Shown: piece by piece, positions 33,809-42,159 of the stretch
How positions within the stretch are numbered: the first letter of the stretch is position 1
Layout of the letters: each line of letters begins with the position of its first letter
Assembly (NCBI GenBank): GCA_963840075.1
Contig: CAWIXS010000033.1
Location: forward strand, 1-64,000
DNA: 64,000 bases
Source of the DNA: AWTP1-13 sp963840075
Lineage (GTDB): Bacteria > Pseudomonadota > Alphaproteobacteria > Rhizobiales > Hyphomicrobiaceae
Direction: 5' to 3'
Position numbers and translations under genes: made by a program
The notes under the pieces: model-generated
Seen by the model: the letters and a program-made list of their open reading frames with translations, nothing else
Database searches by the model: none
What the model was told of the DNA's origin: nothing

Positions 33809-35200
33809 ATGCAGCTCGTCGATCGCACGCTCAGGTACTGCATCATCGGCGCCGGCGCCTCCGGGCTCGCGGTGGCGAAGAATTTCGCCCAGCGCGCCAT
33901 CCCCTTCGACTGCCTGGAGCGTGAGCGCGACATCGGGGGCTTGTGGAACATCGCCACCCCCAGCGGCATCGTCTACGAGACCACGCATCTCGTCTCCTCC
34001 ATCAGCTCGACCGGCTTCGACGACCTGCCGATGCTGGACGAGGACTACCCCGAGTACCCGAGCCACGCACGCGTGCTGGGCTACCTCGAGGACTACGCGC
34101 GCACCTTCGAGCTCCTCGACCACATCGAGCTGGGCTGCACCGTGACCAGGGTCGCGCCGCGCGAGGACGGCCGCTGGGAGGTCGCCCTCGCGGGCGAGGC
34201 GCAGCCCCGCATCTACTGCGGCGTGGTGCTGGCGAGCGGCCACCACGACGTGCCGCGCATGCCGACGTACCCGGGCACCTTCTCCGGCGAGATCCTGCAC
34301 TCGCGCGCCTACAAGAGCCCCAGGCAGCTGCGCGACCGGCGGGTGCTGGTGGTGGGCTGCGGCAACTCCGCTGCCGACATCGTCGCGGATGCCGTGCACG
34401 GCGGCTCCAGGGTGTACCTCAGCATCCGCCGCGGCTACTGGTTCGTGCCCAAGTTCATCCTGGGCTTCCCGACCGGCGACGTGATCTCCTACGCCGAGAT
34501 GGTGCCGCTGCCGCGGCGGGTGAAGCGCTGGCTGTTCCAGGGCGTCCTGTGGCTGGTGCAGGGGCCGCCCTCGCGCTACCGCATGCCCGACCCGGATTAC
34601 AGCATCGACCAGGCCCACCCCACCATGACGGACGAGATCCCGCGCCTGGTGGCGCACGGCGACCTCGTCGTGAAGCCGGAGATCACCGGCTACGAGGGCG
34701 AGCGCGTGCTGTTCAAGGATGGCACAGCGGAGGCCATCGACACCATCGTCTTCGCCACCGGCTACCGGCCGGTCATCCCCTTCATCGACGAAGGGCTGGT
34801 GTTTGCTGCAGACGGCCGGCCCCGCTTCCAGCTGGCCGTCGTGCACCCCGAGCACGAGGGGCTGTTCGCCGCGGGCCTCGTGCAGGCCAACGGCAGCATG
34901 TGGCGGCTGGCCGACTACCAGGGCCAGCTGATCGCCAACCTCATCGTCGCCGGCCAGCGTACCCCCGAGCAGGCGCACCGCCTGCGCGCGCTGGTGGCCG
35001 CGCGCGCTGGCGGCCGGGGCGGACGGCGCAGCTTCGTCGCCTCCGACCGCCACCGCCTGGAGGTGAACTACTACGACTACCGCCGCCTCCTGCGGAGCCT
35101 CATCCGCCGCTTCGGCGCGGTGCGGCAGATGCGGCTGGAGCCCGCCTCCACAGCTCGCGACGCCAACGCCAGGCCCGCATCCGCCGAGGCGGCCGAGTAG
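33809..35200 (+). CDS. flavin-containing monooxygenase
   Basis: The 463-residue protein has an FAD Rossmann motif (YCIIGAGASGLAVAKNFAQR), the FMO fingerprint region (ASGHHDVPRMPTYPGTFSGE, ILHSRAYK), the NADPH motif (VLVVGCGNSAADIVADAVHG) and a late ATGYRP motif (IDTIVFATGYRPVIPF). Such class B enzymes oxygenate soft nucleophiles or ketones; the substrate is unknown. The last 40 residues are Arg/Ala-rich. It is transcribed away from mdh. Confidence 0.85.
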   Translation: MQLVDRTLRYCIIGAGASGLAVAKNFAQRAIPFDCLERERDIGGLWNIATPSGIVYETTHLVSSISSTGFDDLPMLDEDYPEYPSHARVLGYLEDYARTFELLDHIELGCTVTRVAPREDGRWEVALAGEAQPRIYCGVVLASGHHDVPRMPTYPGTFSGEILHSRAYKSPRQLRDRRVLVVGCGNSAADIVADAVHGGSRVYLSIRRGYWFVPKFILGFPTGDVISYAEMVPLPRRVKRWLFQGVLWLVQGPPSRYRMPDPDYSIDQAHPTMTDEIPRLVAHGDLVVKPEITGYEGERVLFKDGTAEAIDTIVFATGYRPVIPFIDEGLVFAADGRPRFQLAVVHPEHEGLFAAGLVQANGSMWRLADYQGQLIANLIVAGQRTPEQAHRLRALVAARAGGRGGRRSFVASDRHRLEVNYYDYRRLLRSLIRRFGAVRQMRLEPASTARDANARPASAEAAE

Positions 35201-35283
35201 CTGCTATCCGACGAGCGAAGCGCTCCGAATTCGGTAACTTCAACCATGCACCGCCTATTTTGCCTCGGCTGAAGTCCGCGGGC

Positions 35284-35472
35284 TCAGCTCTTGCGCAGCC
35301 AGAGCGCCGGATCGATCGCACGCTGGTCCTTGAGGAGCACCAGGCGGAGCCGCGGCGCGGCGCCATCGGCACCCGATCGGCCGAGGTAGCCGATCGGCTC
35401 GCCCGCGGACAGTTGCCGGTCGACCTGCGCATCGATCGCAAGCAGCGCGACGGCTCGAAGGGTTGCCAGCAT
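35284..35472 (-). pseudogene. M23 peptidase (murein hydrolase activator-like), C-terminal remnant
   Basis: The minus frame reads QVDRQLSAGEPIGYLGRSGA and RLVLLKDQRAIDPALWLRK. This matches the end of the LytM/M23 domain as in EnvC-like proteins (VxxGxxIGxxG...LYFExRxxGxxVDPxxWL). Only about 50 codons remain and the zinc ligands are gone. The rest of the gap 35201-35683 holds the repeat at 35573 and no gene. Confidence 0.5.
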
Positions 35473-35572
35473 GCGCTGCGCAGTAGCCGCTCAATACGGC
35501 CACACTGGGACGCCGACTTTGTCGGCGCAGGGTGGCGCAGAGCGCCAAACCTGCTTAGAAGGAGGCCGAAAC

Positions 35573-35639
35573 GGGGTCAGACTCCGCGCCACCACGTCTC
35601 ATTTCGAGAACGACGCGCGTGCTCGCGGGGTCTGACCCC
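35573..35639. repeat. full-length GGGGTCAGAC palindromic repeat upstream of hisC
   Basis: GGGGTCAGACTCC at the left and GGGGTCTGACCCC at the right enclose about 40 bases. Another GACCCCGTCTGACC follows at 35648. It lies 45 bases before the hisC start and may affect its leader. Confidence 0.7.
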
Positions 35640-35683
35640 GTCCGCCGACCCCGTCTGACCGCCTGCCGGAGCCAACGACGACC

Positions 35684-36778
35684 ATGTCCAATCGCCGCCC
35701 CCAGCCGCAGCCGGGCATCATGGAGCTGAACCCCTACGTTCCGGGCGAGAGCGAGCTGCCGGGCGTGACAAACCCCATCAAGCTCTCCTCCAACGAGACG
35801 CCGCTCGGCCCCTCGCCCAAGGCCATCGCCGCCTACACGGCAGCGGCCGAGGCGCTCGACCGCTATCCCGACGGGGCCGCCACCGCGCTGCGCCAGGCGA
35901 TCGCCGGCAAGTACGGGCTCGACCCCGAGCGCATCGTGTGCGGCGCCGGCTCCGACGAGCTCATCAACCTGCTCGCGCATGCCTACGTCGGGCCCGGCGA
36001 CGAGGCGGTGCACAGCGCGCACGGCTTCCTGATCTACAAGATCGCCACGCTCTCCAGCGGCGGCAGCCCCATCTCCGCGCCCGAGCGCAACTACTGCGCC
36101 GATGTCGATGCCATGCTGGAGCGCGTGACGCCGCGCACCAGGATCGTGTTCGTCGCCAACCCCAACAACCCCACGGGCACCTACCTGCCGCACGACGAGG
36201 TGCGCCGGCTGCACCGCGGCCTGCCGAGCAGCACGCTGCTGGTGCTCGATGCCGCCTACGGCGAGTACGTGCGCCGCAACGACTACGAGGCCGGCTTCGA
36301 GCTGGTGGCGACCACCGAGAACACGGTGATGCTGCGCACCTTCTCCAAGGTCTACGGGCTCGCCGCCCTGCGGCTCGGCTGGGCCTACTGCCCGGCGGCG
36401 GTGGCGCAGGTCCTGAACCGCGTGCGCGGGCCGTTCAACGTCAGCGGGCCCGCCATCGCGGCCGGCGTTGCGGCCTTGGAGGACTCCGCCCACGTCGAGA
36501 CGGCGGTGGCGCACAACGAGAAGTGGCTGCCGTGGGTGACGGCCGAGATCGGCAAGCTCGGGCTCCAGGTGACGCCCAGCATCGGCAACTTCGTCCTGAT
36601 CCACTTCCCCTCGGAGCAGAGGGCGATCGCCGCCGATGCCCACTTGAAGAGCCGCGGCATCATCGTGCGCCGCGTCGCCGCCTACGGGCTGCCGAGCTGC
36701 CTGCGCATGACCATCGGCTCCGAGAGTGACAACCGCGCCGTCGTCGCCGCGCTCGCCGAGCTCGCAGGCCGACCATGA
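35684..36778 (+). CDS. hisC: histidinol-phosphate aminotransferase
   Basis: The 364-residue fold-type I PLP enzyme has IKLSSNETPLGPSPKAIAAY, GAGSDELINLLAHAYVGPGD, VFVANPNNPTGTYLPHDEV, the Asp-Tyr pair in LDAAYGEYVR, and the PLP Lys in MLRTFSKVYGLAALRLGW. It makes histidinol phosphate from imidazole-acetol phosphate with glutamate. In Hyphomicrobiales this gene, sitting before the prephenate dehydrogenase gene, can also serve aromatic amino acids. Its stop overlaps the next ATG by four bases. Confidence 0.92.
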   Translation: MSNRRPQPQPGIMELNPYVPGESELPGVTNPIKLSSNETPLGPSPKAIAAYTAAAEALDRYPDGAATALRQAIAGKYGLDPERIVCGAGSDELINLLAHAYVGPGDEAVHSAHGFLIYKIATLSSGGSPISAPERNYCADVDAMLERVTPRTRIVFVANPNNPTGTYLPHDEVRRLHRGLPSSTLLVLDAAYGEYVRRNDYEAGFELVATTENTVMLRTFSKVYGLAALRLGWAYCPAAVAQVLNRVRGPFNVSGPAIAAGVAALEDSAHVETAVAHNEKWLPWVTAEIGKLGLQVTPSIGNFVLIHFPSEQRAIAADAHLKSRGIIVRRVAAYGLPSCLRMTIGSESDNRAVVAALAELAGRP

Positions 36779-37717
36779 CGGCGCAGCGGTTGCCGATGTT
36801 CGAGCGGGTGGCCCTGATCGGCCTCGGGCTGATCGGCTCCTCGCTCAGCCATGCCATGCGCCGGGCTGGGCTTGCGCGCGGCATCGCCGGCAACGCCAGG
36901 ACGGCCGAGACGCGGGAGACGGCGCTGCGGCTGGGCCTCGTCGATGCCGCGCACACCACCGCCGCCGAGGCGGCGCGCGAGGCCGATCTCGTCATCCTGT
37001 GCGCTCCCGTCGGCGCCTGCGGCCCGCTCGCCAGGGAGATGGCGCCGGTGCTGCGGCCCGGGGCGATCCTGACCGATGTCGGCTCGGTGAAGAACGCCGT
37101 CCTGCGCGATGTCGCCCCGCATGTCCCGAAGGGAGTGCATTTCATCCCCGGCCATCCCATCGCCGGCACCGAGCACTCCGGCCCCGAAGTCGGGCTTCGC
37201 CGGGCTGTTCGACGGGCGCTGGTGCGTGCTCACCCCGCCGGCAGGCGCGGACCCGGCCGCCGTCGACAGGCTCGCAGCCTTCTGGCGCGCGTGCGGCAGC
37301 CAGGTGGAGATCATGGACGCGGAGCACCACGATCTCGTGCTCGCCATCACCAGCCATGTGCCGCATCTCATCGCCTACAACATCGTCAACACCGCGCACC
37401 ACCTGGAGCGCGTCACCGACACCGAGGTCATCAAGTTCTCCGCCGGCGGCTTCCGCGACTTCACGCGCATCGCCGCCTCCGACCCCGTGATGTGGCGCGA
37501 CGTGTTCCTCAACAACAAGGAGGCCGTGCTGGAGATGCTCGGCCGCTTCAGCGAGGACCTCACCGCGCTGCAGCGCGCCATCCGCTTCGGCGAGGGCGAG
37601 ACCCTGTTCCGGCTGTTCACCGAGGCGCGCGCCACGCGGCGCGGCATCATCGAGGCCGGCCAGGATACCGACGCGCCCGACTTCGGCCGCCACGGATCCA
37701 AGCCGACGGGTCGATGA
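36775..37717 (+). pseudogene. tyrA: prephenate/arogenate dehydrogenase, single frameshift
   Basis: The first 140 residues read VALIGLGLIGSSLSHAMRRA (NAD(P) motif), GAILTDVGSVKNAVLRDVAP and FIPGHPIAGTEHSGPE. After an extra base near 37190 the homologous frame becomes SGFAGLFDGRWCVLTPPAGA, HHDLVLAITSHVPHLIAYNI and GGFRDFTRIAASDPVMWRDV, ending at 37717. Otherwise the domains are complete, so this may be a recent mutation or a sequencing error. It starts inside the hisC stop, and the downstream ChaC ATG lies inside its stop region, a tight three-gene operon. Confidence 0.8.
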
Positions 37718-38397
37718 CCTCTCCCGAGCATGATCTGTGGGTGTTCGCCTACGGCTCGCTGATGTGGCGCCCCGCCTTCCCCTTCGAGGAGGCGGTACGC
37801 GCCCGGCTCACCGGCTGGCGCCGCTGCTTCTGCGTCTACTCGGTGCATCACCGCGGCACGCCGGAGCGCCTCGGCATGGTTCTGGGGCTCGACCGCGGCG
37901 GGGTGTGCGAGGGCATGGGCTACCGCGTCGCCGCGCGCGACGCCGCGGCCACCAGGGCCTATCTGCGCGCCCGGGAGCAGGTGAGCGGGGTCTATCGCGA
38001 GGCGTTTCTGCCGGTGGAGCTGGAGCGCCACGGCTCCGAGGAGGTGATGGCGCTCGTCTTCATCGCCGAGCGCGCCCACCCGGCCTATGCGGGGCGTTTG
38101 CCCCTCGGCCTCCAGGCGCGCTTGATCCGCGGCGGCAAGGGCCTCTCGGGCGCCAACCTCGACTACCTCGTGAGCACCGTGCGGCATCTGGCCGACCTCG
38201 GCATCCGCGAGCGCGACCTGGAGCGGCTGGTGACGATGGTGGGCCCCCTGGCCTGGCGCCGCGCGCTGGCCCAGCACACGAGCCCCTACGCCGCCGCCAT
38301 CGTCCGCGCCGAGCAGCGCCGCCCCCCGCCGGTGCGCCGCCGGACCTCCAGGGAGCAGCGCGAGCGCTTCATGTTCCGCCTGAAGCTCGGGCGCTGA
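37714..38397 (+). CDS. gamma-glutamylcyclotransferase, ChaC family
   Basis: The 227-residue product starts with the ChaC signature LWVFAYGSLMWRPAFPFEEA, then RRCFCVYSVHHRGTPERLGM, VCEGMGYRVAA and the catalytic Glu region. LDYLVSTVRHLADLGIRERD follows. ChaC enzymes split glutathione to 5-oxoproline and Cys-Gly. The ATG at 37714 overlaps the preceding stop (ATGA). The hisC-tyrA-ChaC order is common in Hyphomicrobiales. Confidence 0.9.
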   Translation: MTSPEHDLWVFAYGSLMWRPAFPFEEAVRARLTGWRRCFCVYSVHHRGTPERLGMVLGLDRGGVCEGMGYRVAARDAAATRAYLRAREQVSGVYREAFLPVELERHGSEEVMALVFIAERAHPAYAGRLPLGLQARLIRGGKGLSGANLDYLVSTVRHLADLGIRERDLERLVTMVGPLAWRRALAQHTSPYAAAIVRAEQRRPPPVRRRTSREQRERFMFRLKLGR

Positions 38398-38427
38398 GCC
38401 ACGGTTCAACAGACGTGCACCAACTTT

Positions 38428-38539
38428 GTCATGCCGGGGCTCGTCCCCGGCATCCATCCAGCTGCGAGCGCCGGAGCAAGGAGTAAAGTGGATTCCGGCG
38501 ACACCGGCCTGCGCCGGTGCAGGCAAGCGCGGGAATGAC
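38428..38539. repeat. dispersed mosaic palindromic repeat
   Basis: GTCATGCCGGGGCTCG, CCCCGGCATCCATCC, then TGGATTCCGGCG, GCCTGCGCCGG and GGGAATGAC follow the same plan as 27988-28072. The remainder of the 38398-38741 gap between convergent genes has no gene. Confidence 0.65.
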
Positions 38540-38741
38540 ACGGTTCGAGTCCGTCGGAGGCGGACGCGGGGCCCTGATTGGCTCGCGCGAGGGAGGGCGC
38601 AAGGCCCCGTCTGCCGCCCTGCCCGAGCCTATCCATCCGAAGCGGACGGGCCCGGGCAGGCGAGACCTTGCGACCGCGGGCACACTACGCCGAGGCGATG
38701 GCCGGGGTGACTGGGCGATCACCCAGGTTGACGGTCGGCCA

Positions 38742-39935
38742 TCAGGCCCGGGCGGCCGCGGCGAGACGCGCGAAGCCGGCCTCCAGGTCCGCCTTCAGGT
38801 CGGCCACGTCCTCCAGGCCGATGTGGAGCCGCACGGTCGGCCCCTCCGGCTGCCAGGCCGATACCGAGCGCGCCTTGGCCGCATCGAAGGGCAGCACGAG
38901 GCTCTCGTAGCCGCCCCAGGAGGCGCCGATGCCGAACAGCTCGAGGCCCTCGATCATCGCGGCCACGGCGCTCTTCGGGCACGGCCGGAGCACGACCGAG
39001 AACAGCCCGCAGGCGCCGAGGAAATCGCGCTTCCAAAGCTCGTGCTGCGGGTGGCTCGGCAGCGCCGGGTGGATGATGCGCTGAACCTCCGGCCGCTGCT
39101 CCAGCCAGCGCGCGACCTCGAGGCCCGAGCGCCAATGCCGCTCGAGCCGCACGTCGATGGTGCGAAACCCGCGCAGGCCCAGAAACATCTCCTCGGTGCC
39201 GGCGCAGATGCCGAGCCCGCCGGCCTCCGCGGCAAGCGTCTGCGCCAGCGCCTCGGTGACGGTGATGGCGCCGAGCATCGCATCGGCGTGGCCGACGATG
39301 TACTTGGTGCCGGCCTGGATCGAGATGTCGGCGCCGTGCGCGAACGGCTTGAAGTAGAGCGGGCTCGCCCAGGTGTTGTCGATCGCCACCAGGGCGCCGC
39401 CGGCGTGCGCCGCCGCGGCGATGGCGGGGATGTCCTGCACCTGGAAGGTCAGCGAGCCCGGGCTCTCGGTATAGACCAGCGTCGTATTGGACCGCATGAG
39501 GCGCGCAATGTCGGCCCCGAGGGTAGGATCATAGTAGGTCGTCTCGACCCCGAAGCGCTTCAGCGCCCCGTCGCAGATCTTGCGCGTCGGCTGATAGACG
39601 GAGTCGGCCACGAGAATGTGGTCGCCTGCCTTCGTGAAGATCAGCAGCGCGGTCGCGATCGCCGCGGCGCCGGAGGGCGCAAGCCACGTGCGCGCACCGC
39701 CCTCGAGGCCGGCGATGGCCGCCTCCAGCGCCTCCGAGGTCGGCGTGCCGCGCCGCCCGTAGGTGTAGCGCTGCTGGCGCTTCTCGAAGCTCTCCAGCGT
39801 CTTGAACAGCACGGTCGAGCCGCGATAGACGGGCGGATTGACAAATCCGTGGTGGGCAAAGGGATCTCGCCCTGCCTGCACCACGCCCGTGGCGGGGCGG
39901 CGCGCGCCTCGCCCGCCATTTTCGGAACCGGTCAT
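38742..39935 (-). CDS. metC: cystathionine beta-lyase
   Basis: The 397-residue gamma-family PLP enzyme has VNPPVYRGSTVLFKTLESFE, YTYGRRGTPTSEALEAAIAG, LAPSGAAAIATALLIFTKAG, VYTESPGSLTFQVQDIPAIA, DNTWASPLYFKPFAHGADIS and the PLP Lys in IQAGTKYIVGHADAMLG. The Trp in the DNTWASP site and the YxxPSG-type middle favour beta-lyase of the alphaproteobacterial MetC group, which makes homocysteine from cystathionine. ATG 39935 is chosen; the open frame upstream lacks homology. Convergent with ChaC. Confidence 0.88.
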   Translation of the reverse strand: MTGSENGGRGARRPATGVVQAGRDPFAHHGFVNPPVYRGSTVLFKTLESFEKRQQRYTYGRRGTPTSEALEAAIAGLEGGARTWLAPSGAAAIATALLIFTKAGDHILVADSVYQPTRKICDGALKRFGVETTYYDPTLGADIARLMRSNTTLVYTESPGSLTFQVQDIPAIAAAAHAGGALVAIDNTWASPLYFKPFAHGADISIQAGTKYIVGHADAMLGAITVTEALAQTLAAEAGGLGICAGTEEMFLGLRGFRTIDVRLERHWRSGLEVARWLEQRPEVQRIIHPALPSHPQHELWKRDFLGACGLFSVVLRPCPKSAVAAMIEGLELFGIGASWGGYESLVLPFDAAKARSVSAWQPEGPTVRLHIGLEDVADLKADLEAGFARLAAAARA

Positions 39936-40092
39936 CTCGAAGCATCCTCTCGTTGCGGGCCGCGTCTGTCCCAAACGCCGACGAAGATCAAGTCTTGACC
40001 CATGGCGGCATACGTCCAATTGTATCGGCTCGATGGAGCTGCCGCCGAGCCGCGTGGGGCAGATCCATCCATCATCGAGGCAAGGGCCGGGA

Positions 40093-41139
40093 ATGACCAG
40101 GGGAGTGCGCTGGGCGGTGTGTGCCGTGCTGGCGCTGGCGGCGTTGCTCATCGCCGCAACCGCACGCCAGGCCGCCGCAGCCGACACCCTGACGGCGATC
40201 CGCGAACGAGGCCATATCGTCTGCGGCGTCGGCGACGGCTCCGCCGGCTATTCGACAGCCACGGCACAGGGCGTGTGGTCGGGCATCGGCGTAGACTTCT
40301 GCAGGGCGCTTGCGGCGGGGGTAATGGGCAGCAAGGACGCAGTCAAGTTTCGCTCGCTCACGGCGGAGCAGCAGATACCCGCGTTGCGCGCCGGGGAGAT
40401 CGACGTGCTCGCCCGCTACCCGGACGCGGCGCCCGGCAAGGATGCCGCGCAAGGCATCCGCATCGCCGGCATCCTGGTCCACGAGGAGCAGGGCTTCATG
40501 GTACGCCGGTCGCACAACCTCACGAGTGCGCTCGAGCTCTCGGGGGCGCGCATCTGCGTGACTAGGGGGACTGGCGCCGGCTTCCGCATCACCCGGTATT
40601 TCACCGGCCTCGGCATGCCCTTCGAGCTCGTCGAGTTCGACGAGTGGAAGGAGGCCGTTGCAGCCTATGGCGACGACAACAACAAGGCCTGCCAGGTCCT
40701 CTCTGCCGATCTGCCGGAGCTTGCCCGCGCGCGTCAGGCGTTCGGCGACGTCAACGAGCATCTGATACTGCCGGAGCTGGTTGCCAAGCGCCCGGTCGGA
40801 CCGGCTGTGCGCGAGGGCGACGACGAGTGGTTCAGCGTGGTGCGCTGGACGCTCTATGCGCTGATCGCCGCGGAGGAGCTCGGCATCACGTCTGCCAGCG
40901 TCGACCTCGCGAAGGGCTCGAGCAACGCTGCCGTGCGCCGATTCCTGGGGATCGACATGGACCTCGGCAAGCGCCTGGGGCTCAGGGCGGACTGGACCCA
41001 GCGGGTCGTCCGGCAGGTGGGCAACTACGGCGAGCTGTTCGAGCGCCACCTCGGGCAGAGATCGCCCTTGAAGCTCGATCGGCGCCTCAACAATCTCTCG
41101 ATCCACGGCGGCCTGCACTACGCACCCTCCTTCCGCTGA
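40093..41139 (+). CDS. amino-acid ABC transporter substrate-binding protein (AapJ type), orphan
   Basis: The 348-residue exported protein has a signal peptide (WAVCAVLALAALLIAATARQ, cleavage near AAAAD) and AapJ/BztA features. These are RERGHIVCGVGDGSAGYSTA, GIGVDFCRALAAGVMGSKDA, VKFRSLTAEQQIPALRAGEI, FELVEFDEWKEAVAAYG, and a C-terminal VGNYGELFERHLG. The general L-amino acid systems need AapQMP, which are absent here. It could feed a transporter encoded elsewhere. Confidence 0.85.
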   Translation: MTRGVRWAVCAVLALAALLIAATARQAAAADTLTAIRERGHIVCGVGDGSAGYSTATAQGVWSGIGVDFCRALAAGVMGSKDAVKFRSLTAEQQIPALRAGEIDVLARYPDAAPGKDAAQGIRIAGILVHEEQGFMVRRSHNLTSALELSGARICVTRGTGAGFRITRYFTGLGMPFELVEFDEWKEAVAAYGDDNNKACQVLSADLPELARARQAFGDVNEHLILPELVAKRPVGPAVREGDDEWFSVVRWTLYALIAAEELGITSASVDLAKGSSNAAVRRFLGIDMDLGKRLGLRADWTQRVVRQVGNYGELFERHLGQRSPLKLDRRLNNLSIHGGLHYAPSFR

Positions 41140-41163
41140 GAGGGTTGCCGCCGATGTCGCCGG

Positions 41164-42078
41164 TCAGGGCATCACGACCTCGACGAGCGTGCTGTCGCCC
41201 GCCTTCACCGTGAAATCGCGCCGGTAGAGCCGGCCGCCGTGCCTGGCGCTCACCATGTACGTCCCCGGCGCCAGAATGTGTGTGGGAAGCGCGCCGCTGC
41301 TCTCCTTGACCACCTTGCCCTTGCGCGTCGCCACGGCCCACTGCGTGTCCGCGATCGCATCGCCCCCGCCCCGGGTGACGAGCTTGAAGCTTACCTCCGC
41401 GGCGGGGTGGGCGACCTTGACCTCCGACAGCTTCCCGGCCTCCACCGACACGTCGGCGCGCGCGGTCGCGTTGGCGTCGCCGTAGGTGCTGACGATGCTG
41501 TAGAGGCCAGCGTTGAGCCGCAGCACCGCGCCTGCCTTGGCGCCGATGAGCACCTTGGTCCTTTGTCCGTGCTCGTCGCGCTCGTCGGATTCCACGTCGA
41601 AGGCAACCAGCTTCACCTTCGCAACCTCGCCGTTGGCAAGCACGGGGACGATGCGCAAGCCGCCGGCATTGAGCACGAAGTGCGCCTTGTCGATCTGGTC
41701 GCCGACGACCGTGATCTTGCGCGTCATGTTCGCGCGCCCGAGCGCGACATTGATCCAGTAGGTGCCGGGATCGAGCCGCAGGGTGGGGCTGGCCTCGCGG
41801 TGGGTGGAGACGAGGAGGCCCTTGCCGCCGGGCGCCGCCTTGTCGCGAAACACGCGCCACACCAGCCCCTGCACGATGGGCTGGCTGCCCTGCGTGAGAG
41901 AAGCGCTCACGGTGACCTGGCCGAGCCCGCCCAGCTTGGGCACGCGCGGCATCACCGTGGTGTTGTCGGCGGGTCCCTGCGTTGCCGGCGGTGGGGCTTG
42001 CGCCTCCGCCGGCAGCCGAGCCAGACCGGCGGCGAGGAGGCCGGCGACAAGCAGCGAGCACAGGCGACGACGTGGCAT
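41164..42078 (-). CDS. secreted protein with repeated beta domains, partner of the VWA protein
   Basis: The 304-residue product has a signal peptide (LCSLLVAGLLAAGLARLPAE) and two or three immunoglobulin-like or carboxypeptidase-regulatory-like strand repeats: TVSASLTQGSQPIVQGLVWR, LRLDPGTYWINVALGRANMT, VLRLNAGLYSIVSTYGDANA and THILAPGTYMVSARHGGRLY. The (A/D)PGTYxVxA phrases recur in the adjacent VWA protein, so the two probably share a fold and pathway. It is transcribed after that gene with an 81-bp gap. Function unknown; periplasmic or surface. Confidence 0.6.
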   Translation of the reverse strand: MPRRRLCSLLVAGLLAAGLARLPAEAQAPPPATQGPADNTTVMPRVPKLGGLGQVTVSASLTQGSQPIVQGLVWRVFRDKAAPGGKGLLVSTHREASPTLRLDPGTYWINVALGRANMTRKITVVGDQIDKAHFVLNAGGLRIVPVLANGEVAKVKLVAFDVESDERDEHGQRTKVLIGAKAGAVLRLNAGLYSIVSTYGDANATARADVSVEAGKLSEVKVAHPAAEVSFKLVTRGGGDAIADTQWAVATRKGKVVKESSGALPTHILAPGTYMVSARHGGRLYRRDFTVKAGDSTLVEVVMP

Positions 42079-42159
42079 GGGGTCCTTTCGCGGCGGGCGT
42101 TCGGGTTCGGGCCGAACCTGCCCCCGGCACCTCGATTTGAGCGGGCGGCGCCTGGGAGA

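Noticed and set aside
38540..38560. tRNA T-arm-like GGTTCGAGTCC
   Set aside because: No acceptor, D or anticodon arm can be found around it.
39838..40092. upstream extension of the AapJ-like frame
   Set aside because: The extension lies opposite the metC start and lacks a signal peptide; the ATG at 40093 begins a proper one.
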